The translations under genes were made by a program, and so were the position numbers. The notes under the pieces were generated by a model. That model ran no database searches. It was given only the letters and a program-made list of their open reading frames with translations, and was not told the DNA's origin. Below are positions 24,886-32,942 of a stretch of DNA of 45,005 bases, one piece after another (the first letter of the stretch is position 1; the number at the start of each line of letters is the position of its first letter). The stretch is taken from assembly GCA_020696855.1 (NCBI GenBank), contig JAJFMT010000010.1, forward strand, positions 1 to 45,005, written 5' to 3'. The DNA is from Pseudobdellovibrio sp. (GTDB lineage Bacteria > Bdellovibrionota > Bdellovibrionia > Bdellovibrionales > Bdellovibrionaceae).

Positions 24886-25734
24886 ATGATCAGTCAAACG
24901 GATTTAAAATATTTTTTAGAACTTGCTAAAACTCTTCACCTGACAAGGTCCGCAGAACGTTTAGCTGTAACACAGCCGACGTTAAGCCACAGCTTGAAAC
25001 GTCTTGAAACCGAAATTGGCTGTGAGTTATTTGTGAGATCCAAAAAAGGTTTAAAGCTCACCTCTGCAGGCGAAAACCTGCGAAACTCTGCAGATGACCT
25101 GATTTCCCGATGGGAAGCGATCAAAACAAGCGCCATTAACGAAGTGCAGGTGGAGCAGGGCTTGATTAAGCTCGGCTGCCACGCAGCAGTTGCGCAATAC
25201 GTATTAAAAGAATTTCTTCCTGATTTTTTAAAACAATATTCAAAAATTCAGGTTCAATTAGTGCATGGACTTTCCCGCCACATGACGGAGCAGGTGATCA
25301 GCTCTGTTTTGGATGTGGCGTTTGCTGTTAACCCTGTCGATCATCCGGATTTGATCATTAAAGAAATCTGTCAGGATGAAGTGGGCCTGTGGCGCTCCAA
25401 GAACTGCAAAAACGAAGACGTTCTTTTCGTTGATACGAACTTGGTTCAGTCACAAAACATTTTGGGTAAACTTCAAAAGAAAGGCCACCGCTTCAGCCGC
25501 GTGATCGAATCGGGAAGCCTTGAAGTGATTTCTAATATGGTCGCCAACGGCGTAGGATACGGCATTGTTCCCAGCAGAGTGCTGAAACAGTATGAGATCA
25601 GTAAGCTGGAACAGATAAAAGACGCACCGGTTTTTCACGACAAAATCTGCTTAGTATACAAAAGTGACTTCCGTAAATTAAAGCGGGGCGAAGCTTTTAT
25701 CCGTTCAGTAAAAACTCAGTTCGAAAAGTTATAA
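24886..25734 (+). CDS. LysR-family transcriptional regulator
   Basis: A 282-residue regulator: winged helix at residues about 5-62 (LKYFLELAKTLHLTRSAERL, VTQPTLSHSLKRLETEIGCE, LFVRSKKGLKLTSAG) and a periplasmic-binding-protein-like effector domain (LIKLGCHAAVAQYVLKEFLP onward). It begins ten bases after the SLT-like gene, so the two may be cotranscribed. Its stop overlaps the end of the convergent intradiol dioxygenase gene by six bases. Target and ligand not readable from sequence. Confidence 0.93.
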   Translation: MISQTDLKYFLELAKTLHLTRSAERLAVTQPTLSHSLKRLETEIGCELFVRSKKGLKLTSAGENLRNSADDLISRWEAIKTSAINEVQVEQGLIKLGCHAAVAQYVLKEFLPDFLKQYSKIQVQLVHGLSRHMTEQVISSVLDVAFAVNPVDHPDLIIKEICQDEVGLWRSKNCKNEDVLFVDTNLVQSQNILGKLQKKGHRFSRVIESGSLEVISNMVANGVGYGIVPSRVLKQYEISKLEQIKDAPVFHDKICLVYKSDFRKLKRGEAFIRSVKTQFEKL

Positions 25735-26391
25735 TTTTTCAATTTTGATATTGAAAACACCAACGGGGTGCGGAACATCCGGTCGCAACTTCAGATCAAC
25801 AATTACTTCTTTCTGTTGATCGTTGCTGAGACGGTTTAAAATTAAATCGCTCGCGTTCAAATCATCGTTCCCGGTGAAGTACATTTGTGTAATCAGTTCT
25901 AGGTAACCCTTTTTTGAGATTTTGTAATGAATGTGCGGTGGTCGCACCCATGTGTCATCGGCAGGGTACGCGCCCGGTAAAATTGTTCTGAATCTGTAGT
26001 TACCGTTTTTATCTGTAACGGCCTTTCCCCAGTATTGAAAATTCGGATCAAGCTCTGCAGTGTTGGGGTCAGAAGGGTGATTATAACGGCCCGAATGGCA
26101 GGCTTGCCAGATTTCAACTAAGGCACCTTGCACAGGGTTGCAACGCTGATCTTTTACCTGGCCTTCGATAACGATAATTTGCCCTTCAGCAATTTGGCTC
26201 GCTCCTGAAAGCTGAATAAGGTCTGCATCGGTATCCACTTGGTCAACAATCGGGTAGAAGGGACCTTCCGGCTGACGAGGCGTCAATAGACGTGTGCACT
26301 GGCTAGCAGCTGTGCCGGCAGCTAAAGCCTGGAACCCAACAAGTGTAGCCGCTGTACCGGCTCCGATTTTTAAAAAGCTTCTGCGTTTCAT
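25729..26391 (-). CDS. Tat-exported intradiol ring-cleavage dioxygenase-like protein
   Basis: A 220-residue member of the protocatechuate 3,4-/catechol 1,2-dioxygenase family, which open catechol rings with non-haem Fe(III). All four iron ligands align: Y103 (GRYNHP), Y142 (LPGAYP), H153 and H155 (RPPHIHYK). The N-terminus RRSFLKIGAG is a Tat signal, so it acts outside the cytoplasm, unlike the classical cytosolic enzymes; exported relatives are known but of uncertain substrate. No beta-ketoadipate genes are nearby. AAGGAAA precedes the ATG by five bases, and TATAAT (minus strand, 26452-26457) is a likely -10. Confidence 0.88.
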   Translation of the reverse strand: MKRRSFLKIGAGTAATLVGFQALAAGTAASQCTRLLTPRQPEGPFYPIVDQVDTDADLIQLSGASQIAEGQIIVIEGQVKDQRCNPVQGALVEIWQACHSGRYNHPSDPNTAELDPNFQYWGKAVTDKNGNYRFRTILPGAYPADDTWVRPPHIHYKISKKGYLELITQMYFTGNDDLNASDLILNRLSNDQQKEVIVDLKLRPDVPHPVGVFNIKIEKL

Positions 26392-26451
26392 AAGTTTCCT
26401 TTCGAAGTTGATGAAAGAAAACTACCTTGGATGGTTTAATAAAAATAATGA

Positions 26452-26457
26452 ATTATA
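26452..26457 (-). promoter_or_regulatory. -10 element of the intradiol dioxygenase gene
   Basis: Perfect TATAAT on the minus strand, 61 bases before the ATG. The -35 area overlaps an inverted repeat (26460-26479) and has no good TTGACA match, which suggests an activator-dependent promoter. Confidence 0.45.
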
Positions 26458-26459
26458 TG

Positions 26460-26479
26460 CTTCTCTTTGATAAGAAAAG
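26460..26479. promoter_or_regulatory. Inverted repeat over the -35 area of the dioxygenase promoter
   Basis: CTTCTCTT (26460-26467), TGAT, AAGAAAAG (26472-26479): arms match at seven of eight positions. It sits where an activator or repressor would bind. Either flanking LysR protein could be the ligand-responsive regulator. Confidence 0.35.
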
Positions 26480-26504
26480 TTAATGATTAGCAATCACGGC
26501 GAAA

Positions 26505-27389
26505 TTATAAAGAGAATGAGCTCTTAAGCTTAGAAGCGATCGGATTCTCGATCTTTCTTTGAGCCGTCACTAAATAGATTTCTTCATAAACTCCCTGTAG
26601 GGGGCCGATCTCCGTGAGTTCGCCCTTTGATACCAAGTTGCTGACAGAATGAGTACCGCTGGGAATCAGACCCATTTCATTCACGGCCATCAATTCCTTT
26701 ACCGAGATATCCTGGCTTTCAGCTACGATGTTCAGTTCAATCTGGTGAAGCTTGGCCCAATGATCCAAATCCTGACGTAGTTTGCTGTCGTAAGTAGGAA
26801 GAATGACAGGAACTCCCGAAACAGATTTCGGAAAGCCTTTTTTAAGTTTTTTAAATTTCGGCGCACCGTAAAAAGCAACGTTGTCTTTTGTGACAGCTCT
26901 CGGGTAAAGCCCTTTACCATCCGTGCCTGAAGGTAAAAAATTAGTTACGACTAAATCCATACGGTGAGCGGTCAGTTCACGAAGAAGTTCTCCGGATTTA
27001 CCTTCTGATAGTGTTATCTGACAGGGCGAAATGTGAAACGCCTGCCTGACAAGCTCCAGTACAATCTGCTTCGGTACGCTATCAAGCGCGCCCAGATGAA
27101 CAGAAGGTTTCAGCGGCTTAAGCCTGTCGTTTAAAACCTCCAGCATTTCTGAACCCATTCGAAAAATATTTTTTGAATAATCGAGTGCCACGCGGCCGTG
27201 CTCTGTCAGTGTTAAACGTTTGTGGCTTCGCTCAAACAACTGAACTCCAAGCGTGTCCTCAAACTGTTTCAACTGGGCCGACAGGGTAGGTTGCCCCACG
27301 CGAAGTTTTTCTGCTGCTTTAGAGACAGAGCCTTCTTCGGCAATCGTTTTGAAGTAAAACAGGTGATGATAATTGATCCAAGGGGTCAT
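26505..27389 (-). CDS. NhaR-like LysR-family regulator
   Basis: A 294-residue LysR protein beginning WINYHHLFYFKTIAEEGSVS, the signature of the NhaR branch, followed by AAEKLRVGQPTLSAQLKQFE, LFERSHKRLTLTEHG and an effector domain starting near residue 90. NhaR in E. coli responds to Na+/alkaline pH and activates nhaA; here the divergent neighbour is a TerC/Alx membrane protein, a family also tied to alkaline pH and metal stress. Regulation of terC-htpX by this protein is inferred from the divergent arrangement and the 7-bp inverted repeat between them. Confidence 0.85.
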   Translation of the reverse strand: MTPWINYHHLFYFKTIAEEGSVSKAAEKLRVGQPTLSAQLKQFEDTLGVQLFERSHKRLTLTEHGRVALDYSKNIFRMGSEMLEVLNDRLKPLKPSVHLGALDSVPKQIVLELVRQAFHISPCQITLSEGKSGELLRELTAHRMDLVVTNFLPSGTDGKGLYPRAVTKDNVAFYGAPKFKKLKKGFPKSVSGVPVILPTYDSKLRQDLDHWAKLHQIELNIVAESQDISVKELMAVNEMGLIPSGTHSVSNLVSKGELTEIGPLQGVYEEIYLVTAQRKIENPIASKLKSSFSL

Positions 27390-27417
27390 GCGCGCTCCGG
27401 CTTGTATAGTTTAAAGT

Positions 27418-27439
27418 GATAAATTGTAACTTATTTATC
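27418..27439. promoter_or_regulatory. Inverted repeat between nhaR-like gene and terC
   Basis: GATAAAT (27418-27424) and ATTTATC (27433-27439) are exact reverse complements around eight bases. The site is 30 bases before the nhaR-like ATG and just upstream of the terC -35, the usual position of a LysR operator that controls both directions. Confidence 0.4.
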
Positions 27440-27442
27440 TAT

Positions 27443-27471
27443 TTGAGATATATATCAGGAACACGGATAAT
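27443..27471 (+). promoter_or_regulatory. Sigma-70 promoter of terC-htpX
   Basis: TTGAGA (27443-27448), 17-base spacer, GATAAT (27466-27471). The predicted leader is only about 20 bases before ATG 27498, which includes AGGAG at 27483-27487; this leaves no room for a yybP-ykoY riboswitch. Confidence 0.55.
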
Positions 27472-27497
27472 AGACAATGGTGAGGAGATAAATTCAC

Positions 27498-28550
27498 ATG
27501 TTATTCCCGTTTAATGATTACTGGTGGTTTTATGCAGGATTTACAGCCTTCGTGCTGATGGTGCTTGCGCTTGATTTAGGAATCTTTCATAAGAAGGCGC
27601 ATGAAGTCAGCGTTAAGGAAGCCTCGATCTGGACAGGAATCTGGATCAGTCTGGCGTTAACGTTTAACTATCTCTTTTATCTTTATGCCCATTACAGATT
27701 TTCAACTCATGAGCGCTACCTTTCAATTCCGGGCTTTAACGCCGATGAACAGGCCAAGGCCTCCGCATTAGAATTCTTAACGGGCTTTGTCGTCGAAAAA
27801 ACTTTGGCTGTCGATAATATCTTTATTTTCGCAGTTGTGTTTGCCTATTTCGGTATCCCTAAAATTTATCAGCACCGCATTTTGTTCTGGGGAATCTTAG
27901 GAGCTCTTGTATTCCGCGGGGCGTTTGTTGCGATGGGATCCGTACTCATGCAGTACCACGCGGTTGTTATTTTCTTCGGCGGCTTACTGATTCTCACCGG
28001 TATTAAGATGACCTTCGCAGGTTCGGAAGCGCAGGATCTTGAAAACAATTTTGTGGTAAAGCAGTTAAAGAAGATATTCCGAGTCCATCCGAAAATTGAA
28101 GGCCAGCATTTCTTTGTAAAAAAAGATGGGCTAACATATGTGACTCCGCTTTTTCTTTCTTTGGTTTTTTTAGAATTAAGCGATATTATTTTTGCCGTTG
28201 ACTCTGTTCCTGCGATCTTCGCTCTTACTAAAGAGCCTTTAATCGTATTTACATCCAACATCTTTGCTATCCTTGGCCTGCGCTCGATGTATTTTATGCT
28301 GGCGGGAATAATGGACCGCTTTATTTATATTAAGTACGGGCTAGCCGCCGTATTAATATTTGTCGGCTTGAAAATGGTATGGCTGAATTCAGCTTTTGAC
28401 GGAAAATTTCCGGTCACATGGTCACTGGGAATTATCACCTCGCTGATCGGCGCTTCAATCGTTGCATCATTAATTAATACTAAAAAAAGTAAAATTTCAG
28501 ATTCAGCATTGATTCTGAAGAAAGAAGGGATATCTCATGAAAATGGCTAA
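27498..28550 (+). CDS. TerC/Alx-family integral membrane protein
   Basis: A 350-residue membrane protein with about nine hydrophobic helices. TerC-family acidic motifs are present within helices: ALDLGIFH (N-terminal), VEKTLAVDNIFIFAVVF and ELSDIIFAVDSVPAIFALT. Alx-type relatives export Mn2+ and are induced at alkaline pH; TerC relatives are linked to tellurite resistance or metal loading of exported proteins. Its start overlaps nothing upstream, but its end overlaps htpX by 14 bases, so the two are one unit and may both serve envelope stress. Confidence 0.9.
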   Translation: MLFPFNDYWWFYAGFTAFVLMVLALDLGIFHKKAHEVSVKEASIWTGIWISLALTFNYLFYLYAHYRFSTHERYLSIPGFNADEQAKASALEFLTGFVVEKTLAVDNIFIFAVVFAYFGIPKIYQHRILFWGILGALVFRGAFVAMGSVLMQYHAVVIFFGGLLILTGIKMTFAGSEAQDLENNFVVKQLKKIFRVHPKIEGQHFFVKKDGLTYVTPLFLSLVFLELSDIIFAVDSVPAIFALTKEPLIVFTSNIFAILGLRSMYFMLAGIMDRFIYIKYGLAAVLIFVGLKMVWLNSAFDGKFPVTWSLGIITSLIGASIVASLINTKKSKISDSALILKKEGISHENG

Positions 28551-29430
28551 ACGTGTTCTTTTGTTTATTGCCACAAACATCTTAATTATCGGTACGATCA
28601 GCATCGTGCTGAATCTGCTGGGTGTGCGCCCGTACCTCAGTGCAAACGGAATTGATTATCAGTCGTTAATGATATTCTGTTTGGTGTGGGGCTTCGGCGG
28701 CGCATTTATTTCTCTGGCTCTTTCAAGAGTCATGGCTAAATGGATGATGGGCGTAAAAGTCATCGATCCACAGACAACCAGTCCCGAGCTGAGTAGCCTT
28801 GTTCGTAAAGTCCATAACCTGGCAAGACAAGCGGGCATTGAAAAGATGCCGGAGGTTGGCTACTACGAGGCGGCTGAGCTGAATGCCTTTGCTACCGGGC
28901 CGACAAAAAACCGTTCGTTAGTGGCGGTTTCAACAGGCCTGATGCGCGGTATGAACGAAGCCGAACTTGAAGGCGTGCTGGCACATGAAGTAGCGCACAT
29001 TGCCAACGGCGACATGGTCACCATGACGTTAATTCAAGGCGTGGTGAATGCGTTTGTCATGTTTCTGGCGCGCATCATCGCGTTCTTCGCAAGCCAGTTA
29101 GTAGCTGAAGACAAAAGAAATATAGTCCATTTCGTTGTCGTTTTACTGTGTGAGATTCTTTTAGGAATCTTAGGTATGATCGTCGTTGCCAGCTTCTCAA
29201 GATGGCGCGAGTACCGCGCTGATAACGGCGGGGCATCGTTGGCTTCAAAAGCTAAAATGATCGCGGCACTTGAGCGTTTAAAATTAAATATGAACTTGCC
29301 GCAGGAAGAAGAAGCGCAACCGGCTATTGCGTCTTTGAAGATCTCAGGCAAGCCCGGACGTTTCTTGAAATTATTTTCAACTCATCCGGATTTGAACGAC
29401 AGAATTCAACGCCTGAAAATGGCCGGTTAA
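28537..29430 (+). CDS. htpX: HtpX-family membrane zinc metalloprotease
   Basis: Membrane quality-control protease. The 297-residue protein has two N-terminal helices (residues 5-25 and 40-60), the zinc motif HEVAH in EGVLAHEVAHIANGDMVT, two more helices, and REYRADNGGA supplying the third zinc ligand Glu. The cytosolic protease portion keeps AELNAFATGPTKNRSLVAVS, typical of HtpX. It is translationally coupled to terC and convergent with lpdA, 12 bases apart. Confidence 0.95.
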   Translation: MKMAKRVLLFIATNILIIGTISIVLNLLGVRPYLSANGIDYQSLMIFCLVWGFGGAFISLALSRVMAKWMMGVKVIDPQTTSPELSSLVRKVHNLARQAGIEKMPEVGYYEAAELNAFATGPTKNRSLVAVSTGLMRGMNEAELEGVLAHEVAHIANGDMVTMTLIQGVVNAFVMFLARIIAFFASQLVAEDKRNIVHFVVVLLCEILLGILGMIVVASFSRWREYRADNGGASLASKAKMIAALERLKLNMNLPQEEEAQPAIASLKISGKPGRFLKLFSTHPDLNDRIQRLKMAG

Positions 29431-29442
29431 TTTTGGTATGAA

Positions 29443-30846
29443 CTAGCCTTGGCGTTGGCGTTTGTCGACGGCCAAGGCAGCTTCTCTGATCACTTCCGAC
29501 ATCGTTGGATGCGAGTGGAAGCTTCTTGCAAGGTCTTCGCTAGAGCCGCCAAATTCCATCGCTACGATGATTTCCCCAAGCATTTCTGAAGAGGCCGCAC
29601 CGACGATGTGGCCGCCAATGATACGGTCTGTTTTTTTATCAGTAACGATTTTTACGAATCCTTCTGTAGCGCCACGGGCTTTAGCTCGTCCGTTCGCTGC
29701 GAATAAGAATTTGCCGGTTGCAGGTTCAATTCCTGCAGCCTTCGCTTGCTCTTCTGTCATTCCGACTGAAGATACTTCTGGATGCGTATAGATAACCGAT
29801 GGAACGGTGTTGTAGTTCACATGGCCGTGGCCGGTTGCAATGATTTCGGCGACAGCCACGCCTTCTTCTTCTGCTTTATGCGCTAACATCGGGCCGAATG
29901 TGACGTCACCGATGGCGAAAATGTTCGGAACATTTGTTTGATAGTGATCATTGATTTTCACGCGGCCGCGTTCGTCTTTTTCGACGCCGACGTTTTCTAA
30001 ACCTAACCCGTCTGTGTATGGTTTGCGTCCGGTAGAAACAAGGACTACGTCACCTTCGATTGATGCTTTTTTGCCGTCTGTTACCGATTCATAGCTGAGT
30101 TCCACGCGGCCACCAACAGAGCGGGAGCCGGTTACTTTTGTTGATGTTAAGAAACTCATTCCCATTTTTTTAAGAGAACGAATTAAAACGTTAATGCAAT
30201 CCTGATCCATCATACTGCAGATTTTGTCTGCGTACTCGATAACCGTTACTTTTGATCCCAGTCGCGCCCACACAGAGCCCATCTCAAGCCCGATGACACC
30301 GCCGCCAACTACGATTAATTCTTTCGGTACATAATCAAGAGCTAAAGCTCCTGTTGACGAAACAATTTTCTTTTCATCGAATTTTAAAAACGGCAATTCA
30401 ACAGGAACTGACCCTGTTGCAATCATAATATTTTTCGCAGAAATCTGAACGGCCGTACCGTTTGCATCAGTCACTTCAACGGTATTAGCGTTAATGATTT
30501 TTCCAGTGCCCTTGATGCCGGTAATTTTATTTTTTTTAAATAAAAATTCAATTCCTCCGGTCAGGTCAGAAACGATTTTATTTTTTCTGGCCATCATCGC
30601 GGCCAGATCCAGCTTCACAGACTCAAGTTTAATTCCGTGACTTGCAAAATCATGCTGAGCCTCATGATAAAATTCAGAGCTTTGCAATAGCGCTTTTGAA
30701 GGAATGCAGCCTACGTTTAAGCATGTGCCGCCGTAGGTTTTGTCTTTTTCGATCACAGCTGTTTTTAAACCTAACTGAGCTCCGCGAATTGCGCCGATGT
30801 ATCCGCCCGGGCCTGAACCAATTACCACTAAATCATAAGCTTCCAT
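29443..30846 (-). CDS. lpdA: Dihydrolipoyl dehydrogenase (E3)
   Basis: Re-oxidises dihydrolipoamide of 2-oxo acid dehydrogenases with FAD and NAD+. The 467-residue protein has the FAD motif VIGSGPGGYIGAI, the redox disulfide C42/C47 in GGTCLNVGCIPSK, the NAD motif VVGGGVIGLEMGS, AIGDVTFGPMLAHKAEEEG and the catalytic H446/E451 pair in HSHPTMSE. GAGGA is five bases before the ATG. It is last in the sucA-sucB-SDR operon. Confidence 0.97.
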   Translation of the reverse strand: MEAYDLVVIGSGPGGYIGAIRGAQLGLKTAVIEKDKTYGGTCLNVGCIPSKALLQSSEFYHEAQHDFASHGIKLESVKLDLAAMMARKNKIVSDLTGGIEFLFKKNKITGIKGTGKIINANTVEVTDANGTAVQISAKNIMIATGSVPVELPFLKFDEKKIVSSTGALALDYVPKELIVVGGGVIGLEMGSVWARLGSKVTVIEYADKICSMMDQDCINVLIRSLKKMGMSFLTSTKVTGSRSVGGRVELSYESVTDGKKASIEGDVVLVSTGRKPYTDGLGLENVGVEKDERGRVKINDHYQTNVPNIFAIGDVTFGPMLAHKAEEEGVAVAEIIATGHGHVNYNTVPSVIYTHPEVSSVGMTEEQAKAAGIEPATGKFLFAANGRAKARGATEGFVKIVTDKKTDRIIGGHIVGAASSEMLGEIIVAMEFGGSSEDLARSFHSHPTMSEVIREAALAVDKRQRQG

Positions 30847-30878
30847 AATATCCTCAAATCACTTCGTATACCGAGTTG

Positions 30879-31664
30879 TTAGTTGTTTCGCTTTTCCTGA
30901 AGTTTCTTTGCAACTTTTCTTACTATAGCACGCGGAAGGAACCCGGCGCTAACTGCAAATAGCCAGTTTAGTTTGCCGTGAATCGCAACCACTTTATTTT
31001 TCTTTAAGGCGACATAAGCATATTCAGCCACGTCTTTTGAAGTGGGAATCTTCAGTGTATCCAACAAAGCCACGTTTGATAAATTAGCGGCCGCCTGAAA
31101 TCCCGAGGCTGTGGCGCCCGGGCAAAGCGCCATGGCCGTAACTCCTGTGCCCTGCAGTTCTTCGTGCAAGCCTTCCGTGAAATGCAAGACGTAAGCTTTT
31201 GTCGCGTAATAGACTGACATGAGAGGGCCAGGCTGAAAGCTCGCGGTGCTGGCCACATTCAGGATTTTTCCGTTTCTGTTTTGGATCATTTTCGGAAGAT
31301 AAAGGTGGCAAAGCTTTGTCAGAGTCAGAATATTTAAATCAATCATTTCCTGATTTTTTTTGAGATCTGATTTTACAAATGCGCCATGATCGCCGAAGCC
31401 CGCATTATTAACCAGAATATCGACTGTCCAGCCTTTTGATTCGGTGATTTCAAATAATTTTTCAGCAGAGTCGGGTTTGGACAGATCGAGAGCTACGACT
31501 TCGGATTTGCTGAGTGTAAATTCTTTTTCTAACTGGATTTTGAGTTCTTTTAGTTTTTGTTCTGAACGGGCAACAAGAATTAAATTGTGGCCATGAGCTG
31601 CAAATACCTGAGCGAGTTCATAACCGATGCCTGAAGAGGCACCGGTCAATAATGTGTACGTCAT
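30879..31664 (-). CDS. Short-chain dehydrogenase/reductase inserted in the 2-oxoglutarate dehydrogenase operon
   Basis: A 261-residue classical SDR: TGASSGIGYELA (cofactor loop), VARSEQKLKEL with Arg favouring NADP(H), LVNNAGFGDHG, and the catalytic S-YxxxK set (VASTASFQPG, YYATKAYV). The closest description is a DltE-like short-chain oxidoreductase. A C-terminal basic hydrophobic tail (FAVSAGFLPRAIVRKVAKKL) suggests membrane association. Its ATG directly abuts the sucB stop, so it is cotranslated with TCA cycle genes, yet no substrate link is apparent. Confidence 0.88.
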   Translation of the reverse strand: MTYTLLTGASSGIGYELAQVFAAHGHNLILVARSEQKLKELKIQLEKEFTLSKSEVVALDLSKPDSAEKLFEITESKGWTVDILVNNAGFGDHGAFVKSDLKKNQEMIDLNILTLTKLCHLYLPKMIQNRNGKILNVASTASFQPGPLMSVYYATKAYVLHFTEGLHEELQGTGVTAMALCPGATASGFQAAANLSNVALLDTLKIPTSKDVAEYAYVALKKNKVVAIHGKLNWLFAVSAGFLPRAIVRKVAKKLQEKRNN

Positions 31665-32918
31665 CTAAACCTCGATCAAAAGTCTTTCAGGATCTTCAAC
31701 ACCTTCTTTGATTTTGACTAAGAAGCCGACGGCTTCTTTTCCGTCAATAATTCGGTGATCGTAAGTCAAAGCCACGTACATCATCGGACGCACTTCTACT
31801 TTGCCGTTGATGGCAACAGGACGGTCTTCAACTTTGTGAAGGCCTAAGATGGCGCTTTGCGGAGGATTTAATATCGGAGTCGATAACAATGAACCGAAAA
31901 CACCGCCGTTGGTGATTGAGAAAGTTCCGCCGCCAAGGTCATCCGGAGTGATTTTACCGTCACGGCCTTTGTTTGCCAGATCACGGATCACCATTTCAAT
32001 ACCTGCAACTGAATACTGGTCGGCATCTTTAATGTTCGGAACCATCAGGCCGCGCTCTGTTGAAACCGCGATACCGATGTTGTAGTAGTTATGGTATTCC
32101 ACTTCCTGACCGTCGATCCAGGCATTTACTGCAGGGAACGCTTTAAGTGCTTCAACAACTGCTTTCACGAAAAATCCGTTGAAACCTAAATTCACTCCGT
32201 ATTTTTCTTTGAACTTATCTTTGTACTTGCCGCGGATCTCGATGATTTTTGACATGTCGACTTCGTTGAAAGTTGTCAGTAAGGCAGCGTTGTGCTGGGC
32301 CTGTACAAGTCTTTCAGCGATACGTTTACGAATCGTTGTCATCGGTACGCGTTTAATATCGCCCTGTTTTGAAGGTCCGCGAAGAATAGGAGCCTGCGCC
32401 GGTGCGGGAGCTTTCTGTGCAGGAGCCTGTTGAGCAGGTTGTGCGGAAGAAGTCGCATTCGCTGAAGCATTAACTACGTCAGATTTTGTCAATCGCCCGC
32501 CAAGCCCTGTTCCCTGAACTTGAGACGGGTTTACGCCGGTTTCATTAACCACGCGCTGAACCGCAGGTGAAAGATGAGATTGTAAGTCAGGGTGAGTGTT
32601 ACGTGCGCCGCCGGAAGCCGCCGGTGCAGCCGAACCTTGCGCAGAAGGCTGAGCAGGAGCCGGTGAGGATACCGTTGCTTTCGCATCCGTATCAATTGTC
32701 GCCACAGTTGCGCCGATCTTAACGGTTTCGCCTGCCTGAGCCTGAATCGTAATAACGCCGTCTTTTTCTGCAACGACTTCAACAGAAGCTTTGTCAGTTT
32801 CAAGAAGCATAATCACTTCATTCATTTTTACAGCTTCGCCGGATTTTTTTGTCCAGCTGCCGATAACTGCTTCTGTAATCGATTCTCCGACTGCCGGTAC
32901 TTTGACGTCTAATTTCAT
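31665..32918 (-). CDS. sucB: Dihydrolipoamide succinyltransferase (E2 of 2-oxoglutarate dehydrogenase)
   Basis: Core of the 2-oxoglutarate dehydrogenase complex. A 417-residue protein with one lipoyl domain (residues 1-75, lipoyl-Lys K43 in ETDKASVEV), an Ala/Pro/Gln linker, a peripheral-subunit-binding domain (about 107-150, [20 protein letters not shown]), a second Ala/Pro linker, and the catalytic domain with H388/D392 in HRIIDG. AAGGA lies about nine bases before the ATG. It is followed directly by the SDR. Confidence 0.96.
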   Translation of the reverse strand: MKLDVKVPAVGESITEAVIGSWTKKSGEAVKMNEVIMLLETDKASVEVVAEKDGVITIQAQAGETVKIGATVATIDTDAKATVSSPAPAQPSAQGSAAPAASGGARNTHPDLQSHLSPAVQRVVNETGVNPSQVQGTGLGGRLTKSDVVNASANATSSAQPAQQAPAQKAPAPAQAPILRGPSKQGDIKRVPMTTIRKRIAERLVQAQHNAALLTTFNEVDMSKIIEIRGKYKDKFKEKYGVNLGFNGFFVKAVVEALKAFPAVNAWIDGQEVEYHNYYNIGIAVSTERGLMVPNIKDADQYSVAGIEMVIRDLANKGRDGKITPDDLGGGTFSITNGGVFGSLLSTPILNPPQSAILGLHKVEDRPVAINGKVEVRPMMYVALTYDHRIIDGKEAVGFLVKIKEGVEDPERLLIEV

Positions 32919-32942
32919 TTTCGTAATTCCTTTTCTTAAAAA

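Noticed and set aside
25450..25638. Antisense ORFs inside the LysR genes and other long genes
   Set aside because: They lack ribosome sites and lie entirely opposite well-supported coding regions.
27472..27497. Possible yybP-ykoY (Mn) riboswitch before the TerC/Alx gene
   Set aside because: The predicted promoter leaves a leader of about 20 bases, far too short for this riboswitch, and none of its conserved loops are seen.
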